A stretch of DNA of 64,000 nucleotides from Leishmania mexicana MHOM/GT/2001/U1103 (taxonomy: Eukaryota; Euglenozoa; Kinetoplastea; Trypanosomatida; Trypanosomatidae), in assembly GCF_000234665.1 (NCBI RefSeq), contig NC_018321.1, forward strand, positions 472,594 through 536,593, in the 5' to 3' direction. Every line of letters starts with the position of its first letter. The first letter of the stretch is position 1. The notes under the pieces are model-generated. The model was not told the origin of the DNA. It worked only from the letters and a program-made list of their open reading frames with translations, and did no database searches. A program made the translations under genes and the position numbers. Positions 1 through 9,754 of this stretch are shown one piece after another.

Positions 1-1
1 G

Positions 2-3000
2 ACAGCGCTGCGGAACGACCTGTGGCTGGCGCGCTGCGCCGCAACGCGGCGGATGAGTGCGGTGTCGCCGACCTCCTCATTCTCGGCGTCACCGTCTGCC
101 GCGGCTGCGTCGTCGTCGTGGCCGCTGCGAAATCAGCTGGCGATGGATGGTGCTGCCCCGCGCGGTTCCATGCTCACCGCACAGGAGCTCGGTCCGTCGC
201 TGTCGCACTACCAGGTGGATCTGCTGCTTCTAAATGTTGCATGCCGGCGTCGCCTGGCCCATGTGCTGCTGCAACGTGCGCCGCTTGCACACCGGCCCTC
301 ACCGGTCACTGTCGCCTCGGCCACGCCGGACGTGTCTGCGCCGCTCGCAGACGCGACAGCGTCCAACTCGGCACCGTCGTGGACGTCGGACGCGGTGCGG
401 CCCCCCACCAACACGCTTTCACTTCCCATCGAGGTTGGTAGGACACCTCGCCGTGCCGCAACGGATGTCGTAGAGGACGAGAAGGCCTCCGGCACAGATC
501 CCCATTCGCCGGCCAGCTCGTCCATAACGCGCCAGCCCAGCGACTTTCCAGCTACGGCTGCGGCTCCGTTGTCCGCCCGGAGCGGCGCTGACTCAACAGC
601 AGGAGCAGCAGCAAAGAGCTGCACCGGTGACGGTGCAGGCTGTCGTCATGACTCCACAGAAAGCGGGTGCGTAGACAGAAGCGACACTTTGCCGGCGCGG
701 GAGCAGCGCGCCAAGATGGACGAGGCGGCCACTACGGCGATGGAGGAGTCCGTGGAGGGGAGGGAGGAGGGCGTTCTCTCGCTCGACAGCATCACAGGGA
801 AGACGGCGATGTTTGCCGAGTACTACCTGCTCGAGCAAGCTGTCGCAGTCACCTGCTACGTGCCATCCGTATGGAGAGAGTTCGGGCTCGTCTTGTTCGA
901 TGTCTGTATGGCCATTCACGCGGAGTGTAGGTCGACAGGGGACGAGGAGACGAAGCAGAACTTCCTGGCACAGTCGGCCAAGGCGATTCACGGCCTGCAG
1001 CTTGCAGCGCAGCTTTGGCGCAGCCAGTCAGAGTCGGTCTTCAGCCGCGGTATCGGCCCCTTCCCCGCCACGATGCCGCGTCGCCACGGGCATGCACGAA
1101 CGGCGTTGCCCTCGGCCCACTTGCTCTTAAAGGCGCTGTACTTGGCAGTCACGTGCGAGGTCATTGTACAGGACGACGCGCGGGCTGCAGCCGGCGCCAC
1201 CGAAGCAACAACAGCGGCGGCGGCCGCCGCAGCGGTGGTGACGACTTCAAGTGTGTCGCTCGCCCCTTTCTCTGCATCTTCGCCGGCGCCGCTGCCGTCA
1301 TCGTTGGGAGCCGGCAGCAAGACTGCGAAGGACGCAGAGGAGGCGGAGATGGCAAGCGGCACAGGCGGTGGCGGTCGCACTTGTAGCGTGTTCACGACTC
1401 CACGGGCCTTGTCTGCGAGTCAGCGCACAGAGCAGCCTCGCGCGGGAGCGTGTGAAGCTGAGACGGCAGCGGGGACCAAGGCGGAGAACAGTAGGGGCCC
1501 GACGGGCATCGAGAGTGGCGCCGACACCACAGGGCAGCCTTATCCACATTCGGCCTCGCAGCCGCAGCCGACCGCTGCTGCTGCCGCCGTTACCGAGCAA
1601 CAGGGTGGCTTTGCCTGCCTAGACTTTTCTCCCCCTTCGTACCTGCAGTGGGCCGCCGTCGCTCCGTTCCTGCTGGCGGCCGCTACCCATCACCACAGTC
1701 TGTACGCGGCATTGCGGGACATGTGCGTGCAGTCGCGCGACATGCTGCGCCAGCTGGTGTTCCCCCTCATCGCAATGTTCGAGCATGGATTTGGGACCAT
1801 GCCTGCGCCGCAGGCCAGTCACCCTCGGTATCGCAGAGCCTCTACTGCTGAGGAGGCGCCTGCGGCGACAGCTTCGCGTCACCTCACCAGCACCTTCGTT
1901 GCTTTGGGGAGTGAAGGGCAGGAGGGTGGGCGGCAGCAGCAGAGGAGCGGACTCGAAGCTTCTGCGCGCGTGTTTGAGGGTGAGGACGGCGACGAGCAAG
2001 TCACTGGCGTCAGCTGCTCCAACTCCACTGAGGTGCCGTCGCTGTTGGAGCACCCAGGGGTGGCAGAGGGAGACACCAGCGATGCTGGTCTGATCGCGAA
2101 GCGCGCGGCATGGACGTCGGTGATAGAGGTAACAGACGGGCGGCACAAAGGAGGGCGCAGGGTTCCCTGCGCGGCGCTGGCGACCTCATTGTTGCCCACC
2201 CGCGCCAGCACCTCCGATAGTGAAGCGGCAACGCTCGGTGGCCCAACTGCGTCGTATACGATGTCGGCGTCACACCGCCTTGTGTCTCCGCGGGAGCGTC
2301 CGCTGGAGGAGGCGGAGCGGGAGGTTTACTCGTCGCTGCTGGCCGACATTGCAGCCGCCAGTCCTGGTCATCGGCGACTCATCCAAGAGGCTATGCAGCT
2401 GCACAGCTTTGTGCGTGGGCTGTGGGAGGTGCCGACAGCGGCTTCACGAAGGCGCAGCTCGTTGGGTGCAGCGGTGGGGCAGGACGGCATGGACGCATCG
2501 TTGGCGTCGTTGGGTGTCGTCGAGGGAGCACCGCCTCCAACACAGCGCGCACGTGAGGCGGCGTCTAGTGGAGCTGCGTCGCATGGGGCCACCAGGGGCA
2601 AAGGCGCTGCCTCGGGCTTCGTCCCCATTGACGACGCCGGCGGCATGCACGGAGAGATGGAGCTGCTGTTGGACGGCTTCTGCCCCTTACCGGCGCCACT
2701 GTGGCTGCTCCCCAGCGTGTTTGGGGTGGGGATGACGACAGGGGACGCTGGCGGTAGCCGCGGTCACGACAACACCGGCAGTGATGAGGGTGCGTGGGCC
2801 GGGAAGGCCCAATCCGGCGGCCTTGGAGCTGGGCTGGACGCGGCTGCTCGAGGCCGCCCGCACGGCGGCCAATCAGGCGGGCCGACCTCACCTGCTTCCA
2901 CTGCGCCTGCCACACGGACGGCTGGATACCGCGGTGCGCGGATGGACGATGGAAGCGGCGGCGTGGCAGGGCTGCCTCAGTCGTCTGCGACCGGCCTGCC

Positions 3001-5890
3001 GGCTTCCGCCGCAGCTGCCCACGACCAGCGGGCCGCACATAGCACCACCAGGTCCGCTGTCAGGTTTGCACCCACGGCGGTGCCCACCATAATGCATGTG
3101 CGAAGGTACGCCGTCCTGAAACCGGCCCCGCACCACCAGTGCGAGGAGGTCGTCTTTGTAATGCTGTCGGACGGCTTGGTGTGCCGCTTCCGCCACGCGG
3201 CCCCGGCGGTGACTAACAGGAGCGGAGAGGCCTTCGGCGCGTGTGAGTCACCACACGGCGCAACGGACTCTGCCAACGCGCGGCTGGGCCAGTCGAGGAA
3301 AAGCGGCGCTGCCTCGGCTGGCGCTGGTGCGAAGGATGCCCCAACCGTCAGCGGACACTCCGGGGCAGGCGGGTACGTGCTTCCCTACGCCTTGATGGAG
3401 CAGATCGCCTCGCTGCTTCTTAGCCACCTTCCCTTGACACATCTGCAGCGACCGTTTGTGCTGCCTCTTTCGGTGCAGGATTACATGACGATGCTGCCAG
3501 AGCACAGAACGTCGCCGCTTATTCTCGGCGCAGCAACGGCAGCGTCAGTGCGGTCGGACGACCCACAGAGATGGAGGCATGACATGGCGCTGCTCACCGG
3601 CCCGTCAACTGGCAGCTCGGCTGCTGCGCTCCGCACAGCAACACAGCTGCTAGACTGGTCGTCTGACGCGACTCGCACGCCGCCGTCGCTGTATCACCTC
3701 ATGGACGACTACACGGTGCACCTCCGCGTTCGGGAGATGGCTTTGGCGGCGCAGGAGGCGGTGGAGGCCTACCCCGCACTCGATCTCGACGCGATGCAGA
3801 TTGCCGCAGAGACGGGCCGGCGCCCCGGCGTATCGGCGGACAACGCCTACCCATTCAACTGGGCCTACGGCTATCCGGTGAGCGCCCCACCAACGGACGA
3901 GGCGGCGGTCGCGCTGACGAAGTCACACAAGTATCGCGACCTTGTACAGCGGCGCCGCACGAACGAGGAGCGCTTTGACCAGCTCGTCGCCGCGGCCTAC
4001 GATGACGGCTGCGTTGGGCCGCTCATCGCGTTCCTTCAAGGCATCCTCGCCACCCGACCGTCACCGCCACCGCCGCCGTCGTCGTCGCCGCCAGCGCCAG
4101 AAACGCAAACTGGAGCGGCGGCATCCGCCAACCCGGCAAGCACCACGGCGACGGCGACATCGCCTTTTTCCGCCTCCTCTTCCGCGCCAGCGCCGCCGTC
4201 GTTCCGCTCGCCAGAGGAGACGTTCTCGATGCAGCAGCGGCTCTACGCCTATGCGGCCGTGCTGCCGCGCACAGAGGCGCACTTGCGCAGTGTCCTGGCA
4301 GCTCTTTCAGCGGTTGTCGCAGGCGCCGAGGACCGCTTGACGAGGGAATCATCGACGCCCTCGTCTTCATCGTCGCCGCTGTCGCCTACCGTGTCGCCTG
4401 TCCTCAACACGGAGAAGCGGCGGTACGGTCACCGACAGGCCTTTACTGCCACACAGGCTACTTCCCTCTCGGCGCGTGAGCTGCAGGCATGTCGGCTCGC
4501 TCTTTTCCGCCTGGAGAGCGCTCGCTTCAGGCTTGCCTTGAACGACGCATTCAGTGCTGACAGCAGCAATGCAAGTCACTGGCTCGAGGCGCGCCGCACG
4601 TATGCGAAGGAGCTGTCCGAGTGGAGCGTCATGGAGTACCTCCTCGACGTACACACGCGCGAGTGTGGGACGGTGCTTGTGAACACATACGATGGCCATG
4701 TCGCGGTGCACGCCTTGGGGAGGTACTGCCTTCAACCACCGCCACGGCAGAGTCGCGGCGCGTGCGCGAAAGAAGCAGCGACGTACGCGGCTGACGTCGC
4801 CCCCCTTATCGTGAGCCCGTTTCCGACACATGACGCAACGCTGTTCCGGTTGACTCCGGTGTTGGTGGCTGGCCTCCCGTTGCAGAGTGCCCACGCCGCC
4901 TTCCAGTACCACGCCAGCTCCGTACTCTACGAGATTTTTCAGTACGGGCGAGATTTGACCGGCATTGCCACCTACGGCGTGGACTGCGTGACGGCCTTCG
5001 CGCACGCTGCAGCGGCACCTAATGCAGCGCCTTCGCCGTCGTCGAACACCTCCTCGATAGAGACGCCGCTGTCGACGTGTAGATCGGAGTTCTCTGTGAC
5101 CGCGAGCGGCGACTTCGGTGCTGCTTTGCCGAGTCGTCGTGCGACACTTCGACCAGAGGGCAACTGTGCATGCGCATCGGGATCGGTGAACGCCGGCGCC
5201 GCCACGGAAGGCGGCCCGGGGCCGAGCGCTGCAGCGTCGCCACGACGGGCCGGCACAAAGGCCGCTGCTGCACCGCCAAAGAAGCAGCGCGAGGTCCCCC
5301 CGCCGCTCGAGTCTCTGGTCGGCGTCCCCGCGGCCGCGACCTCCGCCGCGCCCTCTTCCGCTTTCGCTGCCCTCCCTGCGCGTGGCGCGGCGCAGCGCCA
5401 TCCGAATCCGCCGCTCGACGAAGGCGCCGACGCTTCGACGCTGCCGCCACCGCCACGCTGCTTTGACTCCAGCTCCTTTCGCTTGAAACTATCATACAAC
5501 GTGCTGCTCGTCCTGCACGAAGAGGCCGAGCGCAGCGGGCGAGCAACCATGCTGCGCTTGCTACGCAGCCAGCGGGAGGCTACGGAGGCGCAGTGGCTGC
5601 ACGTGACACCGACAAGTCCGTCCGGGGACGGAGACGAGGGCAACGCCGTGGAGGCAAAGGTGTCGGTTGCGGGCCACGGCGCAGCGGAGGTGAAGACGGG
5701 CGGGACTCCGCCGTCACCGCTGTCGACTGCGGCGGGCGACGATGAGGATGAAGATGACCGCGCCCCGGGCTTGACGTCGGCGTTTGACCTTGTTGCCGCT
5801 ATGATCACGGCAGCCACAGATGAGGAGAACCTGCTCGGAGTCGACGGTTTATGCCCTCACACGTGGCGGCGGTGGGCACCGCACTGGTAG
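2..5890 (+). CDS. TRRAP/Tra1-like PIKK pseudokinase, C-terminal part (5'-partial)
   Basis: The frame is open from the window edge (nt 2). The first ATG is at 53, so the gene almost certainly begins upstream; about 1,960 codons are visible. The last ~35 residues (from about nt 5777) fit a FATC domain: V-A-A-M-I-T-A-A-T-D-E-E-N-L followed by a Trp-rich end. Upstream, F-R-L-T-P (about 4844-4858) matches the conserved PFRLTPN segment of PIKK kinase domains. The block before it (W-L-E-A-R-R-T-Y, then L-S-E-W-S-V-M-E-Y-L-L, about 4580-4640) aligns with the helix preceding the catalytic loop. The DRHxxN and DFG motifs are absent, as in TRRAP/Tra1, the scaffold subunit of SAGA/NuA4-type acetyltransferase complexes. 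Long Ala/Ser/Pro/Thr-rich insertions separate the conserved blocks. The PIKK assignment is good; TRRAP rather than another PIKK is inferred from the lost catalytic motifs. Expected location is the nucleus. Confidence 0.62.
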   Translation, partial: TALRNDLWLARCAATRRMSAVSPTSSFSASPSAAAASSSWPLRNQLAMDGAAPRGSMLTAQELGPSLSHYQVDLLLLNVACRRRLAHVLLQRAPLAHRPSPVTVASATPDVSAPLADATASNSAPSWTSDAVRPPTNTLSLPIEVGRTPRRAATDVVEDEKASGTDPHSPASSSITRQPSDFPATAAAPLSARSGADSTAGAAAKSCTGDGAGCRHDSTESGCVDRSDTLPAREQRAKMDEAATTAMEESVEGREEGVLSLDSITGKTAMFAEYYLLEQAVAVTCYVPSVWREFGLVLFDVCMAIHAECRSTGDEETKQNFLAQSAKAIHGLQLAAQLWRSQSESVFSRGIGPFPATMPRRHGHARTALPSAHLLLKALYLAVTCEVIVQDDARAAAGATEATTAAAAAAAVVTTSSVSLAPFSASSPAPLPSSLGAGSKTAKDAEEAEMASGTGGGGRTCSVFTTPRALSASQRTEQPRAGACEAETAAGTKAENSRGPTGIESGADTTGQPYPHSASQPQPTAAAAAVTEQQGGFACLDFSPPSYLQWAAVAPFLLAAATHHHSLYAALRDMCVQSRDMLRQLVFPLIAMFEHGFGTMPAPQASHPRYRRASTAEEAPAATASRHLTSTFVALGSEGQEGGRQQQRSGLEASARVFEGEDGDEQVTGVSCSNSTEVPSLLEHPGVAEGDTSDAGLIAKRAAWTSVIEVTDGRHKGGRRVPCAALATSLLPTRASTSDSEAATLGGPTASYTMSASHRLVSPRERPLEEAEREVYSSLLADIAAASPGHRRLIQEAMQLHSFVRGLWEVPTAASRRRSSLGAAVGQDGMDASLASLGVVEGAPPPTQRAREAASSGAASHGATRGKGAASGFVPIDDAGGMHGEMELLLDGFCPLPAPLWLLPSVFGVGMTTGDAGGSRGHDNTGSDEGAWAGKAQSGGLGAGLDAAARGRPHGGQSGGPTSPASTAPATRTAGYRGARMDDGSGGVAGLPQSSATGLPASAAAAHDQRAAHSTTRSAVRFAPTAVPTIMHVRRYAVLKPAPHHQCEEVVFVMLSDGLVCRFRHAAPAVTNRSGEAFGACESPHGATDSANARLGQSRKSGAASAGAGAKDAPTVSGHSGAGGYVLPYALMEQIASLLLSHLPLTHLQRPFVLPLSVQDYMTMLPEHRTSPLILGAATAASVRSDDPQRWRHDMALLTGPSTGSSAAALRTATQLLDWSSDATRTPPSLYHLMDDYTVHLRVREMALAAQEAVEAYPALDLDAMQIAAETGRRPGVSADNAYPFNWAYGYPVSAPPTDEAAVALTKSHKYRDLVQRRRTNEERFDQLVAAAYDDGCVGPLIAFLQGILATRPSPPPPPSSSPPAPETQTGAAASANPASTTATATSPFSASSSAPAPPSFRSPEETFSMQQRLYAYAAVLPRTEAHLRSVLAALSAVVAGAEDRLTRESSTPSSSSSPLSPTVSPVLNTEKRRYGHRQAFTATQATSLSARELQACRLALFRLESARFRLALNDAFSADSSNASHWLEARRTYAKELSEWSVMEYLLDVHTRECGTVLVNTYDGHVAVHALGRYCLQPPPRQSRGACAKEAATYAADVAPLIVSPFPTHDATLFRLTPVLVAGLPLQSAHAAFQYHASSVLYEIFQYGRDLTGIATYGVDCVTAFAHAAAAPNAAPSPSSNTSSIETPLSTCRSEFSVTASGDFGAALPSRRATLRPEGNCACASGSVNAGAATEGGPGPSAAASPRRAGTKAAAAPPKKQREVPPPLESLVGVPAAATSAAPSSAFAALPARGAAQRHPNPPLDEGADASTLPPPPRCFDSSSFRLKLSYNVLLVLHEEAERSGRATMLRLLRSQREATEAQWLHVTPTSPSGDGDEGNAVEAKVSVAGHGAAEVKTGGTPPSPLSTAAGDDEDEDDRAPGLTSAFDLVAAMITAATDEENLLGVDGLCPHTWRRWAPHW

Positions 5891-6590
5891 CGCATTTTGT
5901 ATGCGCGATGGAGGCGAGGCCTCTGGTGCTTTTTTTCTGGCTGCTGCGCTCCTGTGCATGTGCCAGTGTTTCTCACGACAACAGTGCTGCAGCCTGCACC
6001 TTCACGTGTCTATTCACGCGTGTCAGCGTGCGCTCCGTGAGGCTGAAGGAATGAGCGCAAACCATGAGCGGCGACAAGGTCGGCATCAACCTGACCTTCC
6101 GCTCTCCCTCTCCTGCCCTCACTGCACTGCAGCGGCGTCGACGCACGACACGAGGACGTGAGGTCCAGCTAGGCGACTCAGCTGCTCGCTCGCGCCGCCG
6201 CTTGGGGACGCCCTCCCGTCCCCCGCTGACGCGCGGCATTGCCGGGGGCCATTACGCCTCCATTTGCTAGGTTTTCGGATTTCCCACGTCTCTTGCCCCA
6301 ACCCACCCCCCTTCCTGCCCCGATCTCCATACACTCACCTCTTTCCCACTCTCCATTCTTTCTCGTGGACCCTGGGCGCATCTGCGCGTCCGTTTGGTAT
6401 GTTGTCCGTGCCTGTGCACGCTTCCTCCCCTCCCCTTACCTCTCCGCCATCTCGGCTTGTGTGTGCGCGACGCAAGGGCGTCGTCGAACGCTCGAGCAAC
6501 TCCCCTTCATGCAGTTGGATCCCTCCCGTCCTCCATCCGTTCCGCGTCACTCCCCTCGCATTCACTTGACGGCGCTCCGCTCCCCGCACC
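5891..6590 (+). other. intergenic region (3'UTR/5'UTR)
   Basis: I see no gene here. Pyrimidine-rich stretches at about 6294-6375 and 6420-6460 are suitable for trans-splicing of the amidase-like gene that starts at 6591. Confidence 0.6.
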
Positions 6591-8744
6591 ATGAGCTCGA
6601 CCACCTCCTCCGCGGCTCTGCAGTTCTCGCGCAGCAGCGCGCGCCACATGGTGCGTCAGCTGCACCACCATGTGGAGGAGCAGCGGCGGGCAGTTATGGA
6701 ATGCCGCAACCGCGCCGAGGCCATGTCTGACCGTGACACCGCGCACAGCGGTCGTATCGGCAAGGCGGAGCAGTTGTCGCCGCCGTGCTTTGTCGAGGTG
6801 GCGTCCGAGAAGGACGTGAAGCAGAGTTTCATTCCAGATGGGCTGCTGAGTGGCATTGCCGTCGCCGTCTCAGACGCGCTGGATGTGCAGGAGTTCTACA
6901 CCAACTCTCGGCTTTACTCACAGATGTTCCACGACGCCGCATGCAAGGAGTTCCCGCTGATCTCGTGGCTACGTCTCCATGGTGCACAGTTCGTCGGCAA
7001 GCTGAGGTGCTGCACCCCCTTTGCGCTAAGCGAGGGCATCGTCTTCGGCCCTGGGAAGCCGGCCTCTATCGCCGTTGCTGAGCACGCGTGCGACTATGCC
7101 ATCAGCTGCTCACTGAACGGGCCCCCGTCCGTGTTGTGTGCGGCGCATCACGATATGGTTGGCTTCAAGCCGACCTCACAGACATTCGGCACCTTCACGG
7201 AGCGGTTTGAACTGGCGGTGCCGTCGATGACCGTTGGGCTGTCGGCGCGCCGCCTAGATGACTTGATGTACCTGTGGCAGGTCTACACCGCCTCGATCGA
7301 CCCCGAGGCGCACTTTGAGGCAACGACGGCGAAGGGGGCGCAGCCCAAAGCCTCCTCTACTGCGGGGAGCACGAGCGCCTCTTCGCCACCCTCTGCGCCG
7401 ACGCACAGCGGCGCATCGGCGTCCGCGACCACTGCCGGCGAGCTCACGGGTGAATACGGCACGGCAAGCGTCGCCGGGGATGCGCCGCCGTTGTCCGCCT
7501 TGAGCACTACCGCGGTGCCTCGTGGCGGTGACCCCAGTCATCAGCAGGCTTCCGACCTACCGGCGCGTCTAGTGCAGCTCATCAGCAGCTGGTGGAGTGG
7601 CAAGGCGGCGCCGAAGGTGAAACACCCTGATGATGTGCCCAAGTACTCCCACCCAGATATACTCGACCACAGCCCGTATAACTACACGGTGCGCAGCCGC
7701 CGCGGCCACATCGCCGATATCGACGTTGGCTGGTGCGACTACAACGCCGAGGCAGCGATGGCAGACGACTTCAACCAGCCATCGCAACCAGGCTTTCTTC
7801 GGCGGCTCTTCACCGGGGCGCATACATACGAGGCGCCGAAGGTCGAGCTCGCTGTCGGCTACCCGGCGGAGTGGATTGACCAGCACTGCACGAGCAAGTA
7901 TACGTCGTCGGCCGAGTTCCACCAGCGTATCACGGACGCTGTGTCCATGCACAGCGCGCTGCACTACAGCCAAAAACTGGAGATTGTGCCGCTGGCGTTC
8001 GACTTCTCCGTGGAGGAGGTGATGGAGGCGATGACGGTCATCTCACGCTACGAGCTTGCTAAGGCGTTCGAGCGACTCATCGCGCCGGCGACGGCGTCCG
8101 CTCAGGCTGACGAGGACGCGAAGAGCGGCAACAACGATAATGGCAAGGACAACGCGACCGTCTCTTCCCCAGGGAAGGTGCTGCATCTCCCTGTGGTGCC
8201 TAGCGTGGAGCCGATCACGTTTAGCGGCGGCGACGCTCCGGCGACGAACCGGCCTAACCTGCTTGTGGGACTCTCCGGTGCTCCGGAGGATTTGCCAGCG
8301 TCGCTGGCCGACTCCATTCAGGCTGGCCAGAGGTTGTCCATCCGCGACTATCATCGCGCCCTGCGCGTTCGCGATGACGTGGTGCGCTCTACCGAGGAGC
8401 AGTTCATGGACGTGGACTGCTTTGTTACGCCGCTGCTGTGTGACCCGTACACGAGCGGCGATGTGCGTAGCGTGCGCCTCACGTTGCCCTTCCAGCTTGC
8501 CGGCAACCCCATTCTCTCTGTGCAGGTGGACCCGCAGACACCGGTGGCGATGGTCGGCGAACTCGGCCGCGATGCCGCGCTCATGGAGGACACCTTTTGC
8601 TTTCTGCAGTTTGTACGCGGTGCGTCTCCGTCGTTGTGGTGTGAGAAGGGGGTTGGGGAGAGCCCGGCGGCAGCGCTGGGTGCTGGCAGGGGCGGCCACG
8701 CTGGTGCAGCCGAGATCGCCACCCACTCGCGGCCAGCCGGGTAA
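6591..8744 (+). CDS. amidase-signature-fold protein, probable pseudoenzyme
   Basis: 717 aa. Amidase-family order is recognisable. G-L-L-S-G-I-A-V-A-V-S-D (84-95) matches the G-x-P-x-A-V-K-D block. P-L-I-S-W-L-R-L-H-G-A-Q-F-V-G-K (122-137) matches the block D-A-P-V-V-x-R-L-R-x-A-G-A-x-x-V-G-K. G-F-K-P-T (191-195) matches G-L-K-P-T. The C-terminal D-C-F-V-T-P-L-L, the P-F-Q-L-A-G-N-P segment and the M-V-G-E-L-G-R-D segment match the usual end of the fold. The Ser-cisSer-Lys triad is altered: Ser94 sits where the catalytic Lys belongs, and the GGSSGGS loop reads G-P-G-K-P-A-S (153-159), placing Lys156 at the cis-Ser. Ser180 may still occupy the nucleophile position. Low-complexity inserts lie at about 237-330 and 497-530. 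GatA and FAAH relatives use this fold for amide hydrolysis or transamidation; here activity is doubtful and a binding or scaffold role is possible. The start is the first ATG after pyrimidine-rich DNA. Confidence 0.72.
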   Translation: MSSTTSSAALQFSRSSARHMVRQLHHHVEEQRRAVMECRNRAEAMSDRDTAHSGRIGKAEQLSPPCFVEVASEKDVKQSFIPDGLLSGIAVAVSDALDVQEFYTNSRLYSQMFHDAACKEFPLISWLRLHGAQFVGKLRCCTPFALSEGIVFGPGKPASIAVAEHACDYAISCSLNGPPSVLCAAHHDMVGFKPTSQTFGTFTERFELAVPSMTVGLSARRLDDLMYLWQVYTASIDPEAHFEATTAKGAQPKASSTAGSTSASSPPSAPTHSGASASATTAGELTGEYGTASVAGDAPPLSALSTTAVPRGGDPSHQQASDLPARLVQLISSWWSGKAAPKVKHPDDVPKYSHPDILDHSPYNYTVRSRRGHIADIDVGWCDYNAEAAMADDFNQPSQPGFLRRLFTGAHTYEAPKVELAVGYPAEWIDQHCTSKYTSSAEFHQRITDAVSMHSALHYSQKLEIVPLAFDFSVEEVMEAMTVISRYELAKAFERLIAPATASAQADEDAKSGNNDNGKDNATVSSPGKVLHLPVVPSVEPITFSGGDAPATNRPNLLVGLSGAPEDLPASLADSIQAGQRLSIRDYHRALRVRDDVVRSTEEQFMDVDCFVTPLLCDPYTSGDVRSVRLTLPFQLAGNPILSVQVDPQTPVAMVGELGRDAALMEDTFCFLQFVRGASPSLWCEKGVGESPAAALGAGRGGHAGAAEIATHSRPAG

Positions 8745-9754
8745 ACCGCGTTCACCCATTAGCAGACTGTCCCACGCCTCGGCGCATGATGAACATCGAT
8801 TTGGGGCTCATTAGTAACGTCGCGGACGGCGAAGGAGGTACGAAGTGAGTCGGCCGCAGCGGCGGATGTGTGCGTTGGCACACGCGGCCCAGGCATGTGT
8901 GTGTGTGGGGGAGGGAGGGAGGGAGGGAGGGCGATGCACCTCGTACGCCCCCTCGTTTTTGCCCTGCCGACTCCTTTCCGGCGCACACCGTCGCGCTGTG
9001 CCGCTCCGTCGCCGACGCCGGCGACGTGCCTTTGTTTGTTTGGTTGCCCTCTTTGGACTTGCCTCAACATCTGTGCGTGTGCGCACTTTCTGACTCTCGC
9101 GGGTTTCCCGATCGGCAATCCCGCTGCTGCGGCGTGGCGGAGCATGCTGATTCTCTCACCGACCGCCCTCCGCTGCCTCCCCTCCCTTCCTCTCCGCACC
9201 CCGTCCTCGCCACCAACGTGATGCACTCCCTCCCTTGCTCTTGTCGACGTCATGTGGCTTTTCCTCCCCAACCCCCACCGCCCCACACAATACACATGTG
9301 TGTTCACACTCGTTTTGTCTTCCCTCTGCTGTGACACGAGGAGGACACACGCACTGTAGCCAGCGCACCTCATCCGCACCACCTGTCTGTCTCTCCCCGA
9401 CGCACGCACGCACGCACACACGCACGCACACACGCACACACGCACGCACACACACACGCACACACGCACGCACACATTGCTCGCACGCATTGCGCACCCT
9501 CGTGAGGTACACAGCGCATCGCCTTTGGTGCTGCTCATTACGGCGTCGTCGTCGCGTTCTCGGCTGGGAGGAAGCGAAGACACTGCGGTGTAGCACTTAT
9601 ATTTCGTAGTGGCGCCTCTCATCACGCCATCCGTCATCGAACCTATCGTGCTGCTGCTGCCGGCGGTCTGTACTGACGTTCCCGCCCCTCTCGCTGCGGG
9701 TTCGACTTCCTCTTGTATGCTCTTTGCCCATTCCCACCCACGCGCCTCGGGAAC
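8745..9754 (+). other. intergenic region with CA-type microsatellite
   Basis: No gene is supported. A GGGA run lies at about 8908-8932 and an irregular CGCA/CACA tract at about 9408-9476. A long minus-strand ORF across this region is a shadow of the hydrolase gene and repeats. Confidence 0.55.
9408..9476. repeat. CGCA/CACA microsatellite
   Basis: Interspersed CGCA and CACA units run for about 70 nt just upstream of hydrolase 1. Such tracts are common in Leishmania intergenic DNA. Confidence 0.85.

Noticed and set aside
4367..5401. 344-codon minus-strand ORF
   Set aside because: Arg-rich antisense of the TRRAP-like gene with no motif.
9640..9720. GGTTCGACT near 9699 as a tRNA T-arm
   Set aside because: No matching acceptor stem, D-arm or anticodon arm can be folded around it.
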